From Chara braunii (taxonomy: Eukaryota > Streptophyta > Charophyceae > Charales > Characeae): DNA of 45,426 nucleotides. Numbering within the stretch: position 1 is the first letter of the stretch; every line of letters starts with the position of its first letter. The stretch spans positions 949,625 to 995,050 of the forward strand of contig BFEA01000025.1 of NCBI GenBank assembly GCA_003427395.1, in the 5' to 3' direction. Below the pieces are notes generated by a model, which was given only the letters and a program-made list of their open reading frames with translations, was not told the origin of the DNA and did not search any database. The position numbers and the translations under genes were made by a program. Shown here piece by piece: positions 31,550 to 40,837 of this stretch.

Positions 31550-32396
31550 ATGATTAGATACGACAGGGGGAGCCTTGTCGGGACCTTAGAAAGGGTTTGG
31601 AAGTCATGATCTAGGTATGGAGTGACTCTCCCAAAGGTTGAGGAGGAAGGGGAAGTTATTACGGAGTTCTTCGAAATCTACAGGCAAGAAACGCTAGTTC
31701 GGTTTTCTGTAGTCTCAAGGGAAGGTGTCCACACGTGAAGGGCCGAGATCTTCTTGTCTCACGGCGATAGGCAGTTCCTTGCTACCAAGTTAGCGGGAGG
31801 AAAGGACCCGCTGCGTATCGCGGGGAAAGCTCAGGACTGACTTGAGAGATTGAGAGGAAGGGCGTATAGTGGATAAGGTTGAGTACCGGGGGAGGGGGGA
31901 AGTCCCGCGGGCAGCCTACGGTTGGACCTGGGAAGTTCCCGCTTGGGCCTACCGTTTGCTCTATCCCGATGACGCCACAGTAAGGAAGGTCCAAATTAGA
32001 GGGCAAATAATTGAAAAGTTCCCCCTAGGGGAAGAAAAAGGGCACGAATTGTTCACCCTGTGCTGGGAATCTCTAGAGTTTACGGACTTCGAGTGCTGGA
32101 CTTTAGTCGGGGACTTCATCAAACCCCTGTTCTCGAGACAGTTCGGAGAAGTAAATAGAGACCTAATTAGACGGTGCTCGCAGGAAGGGGTTAGGGGCGT
32201 CTCAGATCTGGAGATTGCCAACCCTGCGCTAGCCACTTACGAGGAGAAAAAAGTGTGTGACTCTTGGTGGACTGTGACTAGTGAAGAATGCGAGGGTGAT
32301 AGGGAGGAACGAGGAGCAAGTGAGGGAGGAAGAGGCTCGGAAGAGAGTAACGAGGCAGAAGACCAAGAGAATGACTCTAGGGAGGAAAGCAACTAG
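31550..32396 (+). pseudogene. B-family accessory gene B5, broken, immediately before gag
   Basis: ATG 31550 (MIRYDRGSLVGTLERVWKS). It carries several TGAs; one lies at AQD-stop-LERL where B4 has AQDRQEKL, fitting CGA to TGA. Blocks: VRFSVVSREGV, AEIFLSHGDRQFLATKLAGG, KDPLRIAGKAQD. After a frameshift near 31868 it continues GRGEVPRAAYGWTWEVPAWA, YPDDATVRKVQIRG, HELFTLCWESLEF. The C-terminal ~45 residues are highly acidic (EECEGDREERGASEGGRGSE). Stop at 32394-32396, ten bases before the gag ATG. About 282 codons. Confidence 0.6.
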
Positions 32397-32406
32397 AAAT
32401 TTGTGC

Positions 32407-33258
32407 ATGGAAAGTGTGGTTGAGCACGGGGTCGCCCGATCTCCTAAGTCCGCTGTCATGGGGCGAACCGAGGAGCATACCGAGTTAGGAGCAAGATTGA
32501 GCAAGTTGGCCGAAGGAGTGACGGAGGGGGTGAAAACTATTGGTAGGGCCTTAAGGAACTTGGAGGAGTCTCTCGTGCGAGCACTTAACAAAAACCAGGG
32601 CTACCTCCCGGACGCTAAAAAAAAGTTGACATTTGACGGGGCAAACATCACGGAGTTCCTAATAGATTACGAGAACCTAGCTGCGTTGTTGAAGTGGACT
32701 GAAGAAGAAAAGATGAACCATCTAGAACAACATCTGTTGTTGAGTCTGGAACGGGACATAATGGCCATCGTAGTGGCGAGTCAATCTTGGAAGAAAACCC
32801 GGGATGTAATGATGAGGAAGTACCTGGCAGCGGAGAAAATGACAACAAAGGCCGACTTAGTGGCAGTTCAAAGAAGGACCTTTGCAACGTACAACGACTT
32901 CCTACAAAAGTTTACCCTGGTAGCACTACGGATCCCAGGGGTTACAGACCGGATAATGAGCAAGTACTTCCTCAGGCAATTCTCCGAGTTCGACAAAGAC
33001 AAGATCCTGTCCGCCTACCAACAGACGAGCAAGTTTGTAAGCACCAGGGATGTTGATTTTAGTATGGTAATGGATCTAGCCGAGAAGACAGTAGTAACCG
33101 AGACACTGGCCTTGCTTAAGGAAGGGGAAGTCATAGATCTGACCGGTAGGACAGGCGACAAGGTAAAGAGGGGGATTGAAAGTCTACATAAACGCATGCA
33201 CGGAGTTGACAATAAGATTGAAAGGGTGGAGAACGCGCTGATGGTTATGCAGGCGTAA
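32407..33258 (+). CDS. gag: Ty3/gypsy Gag-like protein, copy A
   Basis: ATG 32407 (MESVVEHGVARSPKS). The N-terminal part is helical (ELGARLSKLAEGVTEG). A retrotransposon Gag (capsid) region follows: FDGANITEFLIDYENLAALL, SLERDIMAIVVASQSWKKTR, DVMMRKYLAAEK, YNDFLQKFTLVALRIPGV, FLRQFSEFDKDKILSAY. The frame ends at TAA 33256-33258 after VENALMVMQA, 283 residues. An in-frame continuation carries the zinc-knuckle region (33352-33393). The TAA is embedded in GCGTAAGTAT, a strong match to a plant 5' splice site. Its role is structural: it would form the virus-like particle. The 3' part from 32578 is duplicated as copy B. Confidence 0.75.
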   Translation: MESVVEHGVARSPKSAVMGRTEEHTELGARLSKLAEGVTEGVKTIGRALRNLEESLVRALNKNQGYLPDAKKKLTFDGANITEFLIDYENLAALLKWTEEEKMNHLEQHLLLSLERDIMAIVVASQSWKKTRDVMMRKYLAAEKMTTKADLVAVQRRTFATYNDFLQKFTLVALRIPGVTDRIMSKYFLRQFSEFDKDKILSAYQQTSKFVSTRDVDFSMVMDLAEKTVVTETLALLKEGEVIDLTGRTGDKVKRGIESLHKRMHGVDNKIERVENALMVMQA

Positions 33259-34179
33259 GTATCCCGACTCGCCCTCCCTCCCCAAGAAGCCGTAGTCCAG
33301 GCAAGAATGGCTAACCGAGGATTCGGTCGGAGAGATCCCGCTAATGAACAATGCATGTACTGCACCGTGGTAGGATATTTTGTGCGTACATGTCCAAAGC
33401 TCAACCACGATATACTAAAACGGAGATGTACAAGATCATTAAAGGGGGAGATATTCGGGTTATAGGAAGAACGGGTGAATTGAAACTCGTCAGGGGGAAT
33501 GCGACGCGCCATTATGTTGCTCAATGGGTTAGAGATAGCAGCAGTAGAGGCTAAGTCAGTGGTCGATATCATCTGGGACCAACTCCAGGGCCGCGGGCCG
33601 CAGGTTAATTTCATTTTGGAAGGCAAACGGACGTGATAGGGTGAACGCGACCACTCAACTTGGGACGGCTGGAAGAAGGATTATCCGTGACACCGTGATG
33701 AAGTAGGTTGCTGGAGGCTCCTCGCCCCAGGCAGAGCCCGAGGCCGGGGAGCCCGAGAAAGTCTATGGGAAGCCTAGGGAAGAGGAGCCTACAGACAAGG
33801 TCACTGCTGCTAAGAAAAACTTCAGGTATCAAATCCCGATCTTAACCATGTCGATGACACCCTTAGCAAATTGCTAGGAACCATGGTGTCATTATCGTTT
33901 CAGACCACGTTGCAGGCCAACCCCAGGTTGCTCAAAGGGTTTAGGCAACTGTTGACTCGGTGACGAGTAGAGATAGACGAAAACCCCGAAGCGTCGGAAG
34001 AGGAAAAGGGGGGGAAAGTTCCGCAATAAGTCGCTAATGTTCAAAGGAATCCCGGGGATTTGGAGGATCTAGAGAAGGCATTTGCAGACGTCCGCCTGAG
34101 CTTGCCAGACCGTGAAGGCAACGAGGTTATGAGGGTTCCACCAGGGACAAAGCTCAGTTTTCATGCGCTACCCGTAGGA
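33259..34179 (+). pseudogene. Gag C-terminal / protease-linker region, copy A (degenerate)
   Basis: Continues gag after the TAA: RLALPPQEAVVQARMANRGF, then CMYCTVVGYFVRTC, a CCHC knuckle with Tyr in place of His (33352-33393). The linker has a frameshift (extra base near 33625), a stop at 33703-33708 and others. The last part (EDLEKAFADVRLSLPDREGN..SFHALPVG) reaches 34179 and then loses similarity to copy B, so the protease domain itself is absent from this copy. Confidence 0.65.
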
Positions 34180-35011
34180 CACCAAGCAAGAGGAGGAAGG
34201 AGAGAGAAAACTCCCCTGGGATGGAAGCGGAGAAAGCTACAAATCCGCCAGCCATAAATAGCAGGGTTAGCGTCTGTCGGCCATGCCAGCGGTAATGCGA
34301 GGGTGTGAAGGACTCTGGAGCCTTAGAAAAAGGGTGTTGGGATGGTTCGACCCGGAAGGGACTGCAAAGACTAGAGATGGACAGAGAGCGGACAAGGAAG
34401 GGCAAGATACCAGTACGGTAGGCGAGGCCAGTAGCTCCAAAGGCGATCTCAGGGAGAGAAGGTTAACAACAGTCGTATTTTTCATCACCACTTCGGGACA
34501 CCCTTCACAACTTCAGGATGCAACCTGCCTAAACAAGTGGTTTTCAGGGTCTTCAGACCTTTCACCACTTCAGGATGCAGCCTGCGTAAACAGGTGGTTT
34601 TCAGGGTCTTCGGACCTTTCACCACTTCAGGACCATTCAAGTCTGAAAATCCTGAATGGTCATGAAGTGGTGAAAGCTCTGAAGACCCTAAAAACCACTT
34701 GTTTAGGCAGGCTGCATCCTAAAGTGGTAAAGGGTGGTTTTCATGGTCTTCGGACCTTTCACCACTTCAGGACCATTCAGGATTTTCAGACTGCCAAAAA
34801 CTCTCACTTGACCACTTCAGGACACCCTTCACCACTTCAGGATGCGGCCTGCCTAAACAGGTGGTTTTCAGGGTCTTCGGACCTTTCTCCACTTCCGGAC
34901 CATTCAGGATTTTCAGACTGCCCAAAACTCTCACTTCAAAATTTTCATTCCTGAATTTTCAGCTACCCGATAACCGCTTGTGGTCTCAAGAAGATAGTGT
35001 CGTCCCCCGCA
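34180..35011. repeat. Spacer between the gag duplicates with a TTCAGG-rich foldback array
   Basis: Bases 34180-34480 are unique and unrecognised. Bases 34485-34960 consist of variants of a ~65-80-bp unit containing 'accacttcaggat', 'cctgcctaaacaggtggttt', 'tcagggtcttcggacctttc' and 'accattcaggattttcagac'. Units occur in both orientations and form a long hairpin (34564-34728). Related TTCAGG units occur at 44.86-45.38 kb. Confidence 0.8.
34564..34728. repeat. 76-bp inverted repeat with 13-base loop
   Basis: The left arm 34564-34639 and right arm 34653-34728 pair without any gap; I count about seven mismatches (about 91% identity). The loop is 34640-34652. It is made of one forward and one inverted unit of the TTCAGG array. 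Confidence 0.9.
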
Positions 35012-35693
35012 CGAGCACTTAACAAAAACCAGGGCTACCTCGCGGACGCTAAGAAAAAAGTTGACATTTGATAGGGCAAACATCACGGAGTTCCTAATAG
35101 ATTACAAGAACCTAGCTGCGTTGTTGAAGTGGACTGAAGAAGAAAAGATGAACCATCTAGAACAGCATTTGTCATTGAGTCTGGAACGGGACATAATGGT
35201 CATCGTAGTGGCGAGTCGATCTTGGAAGGAAACCCGGGATGTAATGATGAGGAAGTACCTGGCAGCGGAGAAAATGACAACGAAGGCCGACTTAGCGGCA
35301 GTTCAAAGGAGGAACTTTGCAACATACAACGACTTCCTACAAAAGTTTACCCTGGTAGCACTACGGATCCCAGGGGTTACAGACCGGATAATGAGCAAGT
35401 ACTTCCTCAGGCAGTTCTCCGAGTTCGACAAGGACAAGATCCTGTCGGTCTACCAACAGACGAGCAAGTTTGTAAACACCAGGGATGTTGATTTTAGTAC
35501 GGTAACGGATCTGGCCGAGAAGACAGTAGTAACCGAGATATTGGCCTTGCTTAAGGAAGGGGAAGTCATAGATCTGACCGGTAGGACAGGCGATAAGGTA
35601 AAGAGGGGGATTGAAAGTCTACATAAACGCGTGCACGGAGTCGACAATAAGATTGAAAGGGTGGAGAACGCGCTGATGGTTATGCAGGCGTAA
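35012..35693 (+). pseudogene. Gag copy B, 5'-truncated
   Basis: Near-identical to 32578-33258. Lacks the N-terminal ~57 codons and begins abruptly at 'cgagcacttaac'. One extra A in the Lys-rich run near 35053 shifts the frame before FDRANITEFLIDY. The capsid region is otherwise open from 35061 (FLIDYKNLAALLKWTEEEKM to ENALMVMQA) to TAA 35691-35693, the same stop as copy A and again inside GCGTAAGTAT. Confidence 0.8.
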
Positions 35694-36833
35694 GTATCCC
35701 GACTCGCCCTCCCTCCCCAAGAAGCCGTAGTCCAGGCAAGAATGGCTAACCGAGGATTCAGTCGGAGAGATCCCGCTAATGAACAATGCATGTATTGCAT
35801 CGCGGTAGGATATTTTGTGCGTACATGTCCAAAGTTCAACCACAATATACTAAAAAGGAGATGTACCAGATCATTAAAGGGGGAGATATTCGGGTCACAG
35901 GGAGAACGGGTGAATTGAAACTCGTCAGGGGGAATGCAGCGCGCCATTATCTTCCTCAATGGGTTAGAGATAGCAGCAGTAGAGGCTAAGCCAGTGGTCG
36001 ATATCATCTGGGACCAACTCCGGGGCCGCGGATCGCAGGTCAATTTCATTTTGGAAGGCGATGGACGTGATAGGGTGAACGCGATCACTCAACTTGGGAC
36101 GGTTGGAAGAAGGATTATCCGTGACACCGTGATGAAGGAGGTTGCTGGAGGTTCTGCACCCCAGGCAGAGCCCGAGGCCGGGGTGCCCGAGAAAATCTAT
36201 GGGAAGCCTAGGGAAGAGAAACCTACAGACAAGGTCACTGCTGTTAAGAAAAAGTTCAGGTATCAAATCCCGATCCTAACCATGCATGAGATCAATGACA
36301 CCCTTAGCAAATTGCTAGGAACCATTGTGTCAGTATCGTTTCAGACCATGTTGCAGGCCAACCCCAGGTTGCTCAAAGGGCTTAGGCAACTGTTGACTCA
36401 ACGACGAGTAGAGATAGACGAAAACCTCAAAACGCCGGAAGAGGAAAGGGAGGAGGAAGCTCCGCAAGGAGTCGCTAATCTTCAATGGAGTCCCGGGGAT
36501 TTGGAGGATCTAGAGAAGGTCTTTGCAAACATCCGCCTGAGCTTGCCAGACCACGAAGGCGGCGAGGTTATGAGGGTTCCACCAGGAACAAAGCTCAGTT
36601 TTCATGCGCTGCCAGTAGGAAAGCTGAAAGTGGAGATCGGAACACATTACACAGATGCGCTAGTCGGCGGAGGTGTGGAAATCACACTCATACGAAGAGA
36701 TTTCGCAACGGTTACCGGCCGAGTAGTTAACAAGGAGGTAATGGGGAGCATCCGAGGGGCTGGCAGCGAGATCCCGTTTTCAGGATACGTCACCAAGTGT
36801 GCATTCAAGGCAGGCATCAGAAAGTCGATTTAG
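35694..36833 (+). pseudogene. Zinc-knuckle and aspartic protease region, copy B (protease-dead)
   Basis: The knuckle CMYCIAVGYFVRTC (35787-35828) again has Tyr for His. A long open frame follows (35934-36833, 299 residues): linker, then a retropepsin-like domain with KLKVEIGTHYTDALV, then GGGVEITLIRRDFATV. The catalytic triplet expected as D-S/G-G is Gly-Gly-Gly (36666-36674). TAG at 36831-36833 is followed in the same frame by TVLDEMNHDIILGRPW, the conserved ILGRPW end of retropepsins. The Asp loss means the enzyme is inactive. Confidence 0.75.
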
Positions 36834-37390
36834 TCATTTCAGCGGATGACCGTGCTAGACGAGATGAACCATGATATAATCCTCGGGAGACCATGGTGCA
36901 CCAATGTAGAAATAATAGGGATGCATCTGTATGATGGCACCTACATGGTAGACCTGGAGGATCCGGTAAATGGTCGTGGGAAGCTCCCTCGACTCATCTG
37001 GGCCAGAAGGGACCCGCCTAAAGGGAAGTTAGCAACGTGGTGGCCGTCGTTTGAAGATAGCACACGAAAGGGGTCCTTTGCACGAATGGAGGGTATGAGA
37101 GAAAGGGTAGAGATTATGATTGAGGAATTATTAAATAAGAAAGAATGGATCAAGATGGGCCTGCCCTAGAGGAAGAGAAGGCATGAGGGCGAGGTCTTAG
37201 GTGTTATGGTGCCAGAAAGGGAGTCAGAAGTCGAACTCGGAGTCAGTCTGCCCAGGCGGAGAGAGGTGTGGAAGGAGTTACCAAAAATCGCACTCGAGAT
37301 CCCCGACCTATTGCAGCTCATCAAAGGTATCAGGTATCACAAAGTAAGAGTGGAACCGGTGGCGCTGGCCAAATTTGAAGGGGAAGTATA
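36834..37390 (+). pseudogene. Protease C-terminus and pol linker
   Basis: Same frame as the protease: MTVLDEMNHDIILGRPWCTN, then HLYDGTYMVDLEDPVNGRG. TAG at 37167-37169, further open frame (VPERESEVELGVSLPRRREV to EPVALAKFEGEV) and TAG 37389-37391. The linker has no recognised domain; similar spacers separate protease and RT in gypsy elements. Confidence 0.65.
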
Positions 37391-38012
37391 GAAGGGGTAT
37401 TGTCTGAATGGGAAAATAGTCAGTATTCAACCATGGGTCGCGGAGGCAACAAGAGCAACCCGGAAGGAAGTGTTCGAAAGTACAAGCCAGTAGGAAAGAA
37501 AGCGCAACCAGTCTCAATCCTGCCAGAGACATCTAAGGAAGAGGCTATGGAGAAGGAGGAGAAAGTCCTTCGAGTAATCCGAGAGAGGTGAGCGACGATA
37601 GGGCATCGGATACCAGATAAGGTAGCTGATACAATGAAGATAAGAATAGACGGATTCTTAACGGAAGAAGAAACCCGCCTGATCAAAAGAGCCTGTCAGG
37701 AGATTCATCTGGCATTTGCCTTTAGTGATCATCAAAATTGGCGGTTGGACGCAAAGCTAATTCCCCCTGTCAGAATCCACACGGTAGAGCATAAGTGCTG
37801 GAATGACAAGGGGCCGTCCTATGAATTTGGGATAGCAGGGGAAGTGACAGACCTTCTTCGAGGAAAGATTGATTCCTTCGTCGCGGAGCCTACGGCGTCA
37901 CCATATGCGAACATGTGGTTCGTATTTCGAAAGTCTAACAAGACGCTGAGATAGATTCAAGATCTGCAGAAGTTGAATGCGGTAACCGTCCGGGATGCTG
38001 GTTCGCGCGACA
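37391..38012 (+). pseudogene. Ty3/gypsy reverse transcriptase, N-terminal part only
   Basis: In a shifted frame: RKYKPVGKKAQPVSILPE (the basic segment ahead of gypsy RT), TGA at 37589-37591, then MKIRIDGFLTEEETRLIKRA, RIHTVEHKCWNDKGPSYEFG, VAEPTASPYANMWFVFRKSN and KTLR. A TAG follows (37952-37954), then IQDLQKLNAVTVRDAG. This is the finger region of RT, ending before the catalytic YxDD motif. The match is cut at about 38010 by the 90-bp array. Confidence 0.8.
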
Positions 38013-39147
38013 CATCAACACATGCTTGAACTTGACAAAGTGAAAATTGAACTAGTGGAACACTCACACATTAGTAGAAGAGCAACTAAGTGAGAACCGG
38101 AACATCAACACATGCTTGAACTTGACAAAGTGAAGATTGAACTAGTGGAATAAACACACATGAGTAGAAGAGCAACAAAGTGAGAACCGGAACATCAACA
38201 CATGCTTGAACTTGACAAAGGGAAAATTGAACTAGTGGAACACATTCACATGAGTAGAAGAGCAACTAAGTGTGACTCGGAACATCAACACATGCTCGAA
38301 CTTGACAAAGTGAAGTTTAAACTAGTAAAACATATTCACATGAGTAGGAGGGCAACTAAGCGTGAATCGGAACATCAACGCATGCTTGAACTTGACAAAG
38401 AATTTGTGGAACACATTCACATGAGTAGAAGAGTAACTAAGTGTGAATCGGAACATCAACACGTATTTGAACTTGACAAATAATTAGTGGAACACATTCA
38501 CATGAGTAGAAGAGCAACTAAGTGTGAATCGGAATATCAACACATGCTTGAACTTGACAAAGAACTAGTGGGACACATTCACATGAGTAGAAGAGCAACT
38601 AAGTCTGAATCGGAACATCAACACATGCTTGATCTTGACAAAGAACTAGTGGAATACACTCACATGAGAAGAAGACCAACTTAGTGTGAATCGGAACATT
38701 AGCACATGCTTGAACTTGACAAAGAACTAGTGGAACACACTCACATGAGTAGAAGAGTAACTAAGTAAGAACCGAAACATCAACACATGCTTGAACTAGA
38801 CAAAGAACTTGTGGAATACATTCGCATGAGTAGAAGAGCAACTAAGTAAGAACCGAAACGTCAACACATGCTTGAACTTGAGAAAGTGAAGATTGAACTA
38901 GTGGAACACATTCACATGAGTAAAAGAGCAACTAAGTGTGAATCAGAACATCAACACATGCTTGAACTTAACAAAGAACTCGTGGAATGCATTCACATGA
39001 GTAGAAGAGCAACGAAGTGTGAATCGTAACATCAACACATGTTTGAACCTGACGAAGAACTTAGTGGAAGACACTCACATGAGTAGAAGAGCAACTAATT
39101 AAGAACCGGAACATCAACACATGCTTGAACTTGACAAAGAACTAGTG
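38013..39147 (+). repeat. Tandem array of 14 units of 90 or 81 bp
   Basis: Unit starts (catcaacacatgcttgaact) at 38013, 38103, 38193, 38283, 38373, 38454, 38535, 38616, 38697, 38778, 38859, 38949, 39030 and 39112 (partial). Lengths are 90 x4, 81 x6, 90, 81, 82. The two types differ by one 9-base insert (gtgaagatt) after 'gacaaa'. Translated, the unit reads HMLELDK(VKI)ELVEHIHMSRRATK plus CESEHQ, 27 or 30 residues. Five consecutive units (38202-38483) are open and several others carry TGA/TAA. Confidence 0.95.
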
Positions 39148-39646
39148 AGACTTGGTCTGGGCAACTGGGGAGGAGGTTCAAAGGCCCCTAGCGGGTCGCC
39201 AAGCAGGTGGGCTTAAATACCTTCGAACTGGAAGATTTGGATGAAACTGGATTGAAAGGACCTTTCCCGGTGCAACGATTGGTCAGGTTTCTAAGTCGGG
39301 ACCCATTGGAACAATGGCTTCAAGAGGCCGAGGATAAGGAAACTGAGGGGCTACACGCCAAGGACTAACAGCGGCCTTGATCACACTATGGTTTTGTCTC
39401 TGACAGCGTCTGTGGGACTGTTATTTTTCTTTTGGGGATGGGGCAATGGTTTGGACTAAGTAAAGTTGGAAGGTGGGATATCATGGGACTTTGCGATAAC
39501 GGATTTTGTGTGACGAGGGGGAAGGTTGCGGGGAGTATTGTATCATAGTTTTTTATGGGAAAAGTAATGGGATCATTACAAACGTGACATCTGCATGGGA
39601 GGGGAGTGTATAATGGTGGTCTGGTGCGAAGGATACTGGGAGCATT
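39148..39646 (+). other. Short coding remnant after the array, then unassigned sequence
   Basis: From 39181 a plus frame reads RVAKQVGLNTFELEDLDETG, then FPVQRLVRFLSRDPLEQWLQ and ends at TAA 39366-39368. It has the look of a polyprotein C-terminal tail, possibly of the same gypsy element, but carries no diagnostic motif. 39369-39646 shows nothing recognisable. Confidence 0.3.
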
Positions 39647-40681
39647 GTGCGGGAAGGAGAATTGCCTACCAAACTGGGGAAACGTATGTATAAGGGGTTT
39701 GTCGGGTGTTGTTTTGTTATACAGGATCAGAAAGGAAACGTTAGAAAAGCGAAAATAGAGTTCGGCAACAAAAATGGCAGTGGGGCAATCAACAGGCCTA
39801 GCGAAGGGGGAGGAGCAGAGCCAAGTCGTGGTCGGAGGACGACAAAGAGAAAATTGTACATAGGGTACATGTCCAAACTTGTAGTAGGCAGGGGGGCGAG
39901 AAAACAAGTATGTAGAGGACCCTCGTCTTTTACAAAAGGGGAAGGGGTATACATCTCATCAGGGAGTGAGAGCGAGGAAGAGAAAGCAGATATGGGAGAA
40001 AGGGCTCAGACCTCTGACGAGGGAGGGGTCGAGCAATGCAAGCAGCATGAGCCTTGGCAAGGGGACAGCGAGGGGGGACATGGCATGTGCAACGAGCGAG
40101 AAGATGGGAAGGGGAGAAGGGAAAGCTCGTGTGAAGAACGCAACGGCCATGACAGTTGTGAGGGGAGGTACCCGGACTTTGAAGAAGGAGATGGGAGAAG
40201 AACAGAGATTCCTTATAAGCTGGATCCAAAAAAACTCACGGGAGGGTTCTGCCCCATACGGACGGAGGAAGAGGTGAACGAGGAGGAAGAAGTGCAAGAG
40301 GTTATCGAGATAAGCAGTAGCGATGAAAGGGATGAAATCTCAAGGCCCAGAGAAGAGAGGCGACCTCCGGTACACCAGCCGCGTGAAGAAGCCTTCACAT
40401 AGGAAGATGATTTTGGATTGACGCCCTGTCGTTGGTTTCAACAATGGCTTAGTGTAATCAAGCACGATTAGATTATCAAGACTAGGGAACTCGTTGAGGC
40501 AGGAGTGGCGGTCACGCCGTTGGATTTTTACAGTGAGCTAGAATTGCAAGAAATTATGAAGAGAAAGAGAGAAATCATGGTCTTCGGCATGGGAGTTAAA
40601 AACCAGTAGAAATACAAGATGGGCAAGGGGCCGAGCAAGATGAGACACGTGACAACAATAGGGACTAGATATTATCTGTAT
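39647..40681 (+). pseudogene. Acidic, charged protein with three in-frame TAG codons (unknown)
   Basis: The first ATG in frame is 39685 (MYKGFVGCCFVIQDQKGNVR). The middle is very acidic (SSGSESEEEKADMGERAQTS; EEEVNEEEEVQEVIEISSSD). TAG at 40399-40401 is followed in the same frame by EDDFGLTPCRWFQQWLSVIK, a second TAG (about 40468), then TRELVEAGVAVTPLDFYSEL, a third TAG (about 40609), and a final TGA near 40681. Persistence of the frame over about 345 codons suggests a gene broken by stops. Family not recognised; possibly another element-encoded protein. Confidence 0.4.
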
Positions 40682-40837
40682 TGAACAAGAACTGTGTTTT
40701 TTATCGTTTGCAAACATTAGAACGACAGAATGTGTATAGTATGAGTGAGCTTGCTAAGGATGAGTGATGAAAGGACTAGGTAAGATTGTGCCACGATGAG
40801 TTAGAAGATAGCATTTTGGAGCTACTTTTTTGATGAG

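Larger units (their letters stand above)
25492..39380 (+). mobile_element. Large decayed Ty3/gypsy-like element with polycistronic accessory genes before gag
   Basis: Order on the plus strand: primer-binding-site candidate, ~1.8-kb leader, accessory frames A1-A2-B1-B2-B3-B4-C1-C2-B5 (27282-32396), gag (from 32407), zinc-knuckle and protease region (duplicated), and the start of RT (to about 38010). Then comes a satellite-like array and a short coding remnant (to 39380). RNase H, integrase and a 3' LTR are not present. The 3' limit is a guess. The accessory block could be a separate element into which the gypsy part was placed. Against that, the last accessory stop and the gag ATG are only 10 bases apart. 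Confidence 0.55.

Noticed and set aside
27282-32396. Bacterial contamination, because of the operon-like layout
   Set aside because: The chain runs within 10 bases into a Ty3/gypsy gag, and B-family genes recur elsewhere in the window. The frames also carry transposon-style decay, and I saw no consistent Shine-Dalgarno pattern.
33256-33301. Short intron removing the gag stop
   Set aside because: The donor is good, but the first AG gives only about 46 bases, below usual plant intron size. Kept as a question in the findings and not annotated.
38013-39147. CRISPR array
   Set aside because: The units are contiguous diverged 81/90-bp repeats with no unique spacers and no cas genes, in a eukaryotic context.
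27282-40681. Genetic code with TAG read as an amino acid
   Set aside because: TAG is common among the interruptions, but TGA, TAA and frameshifts also occur in the same genes, and paralogues show ordinary Trp or Arg codons at those sites. Decay explains it better.
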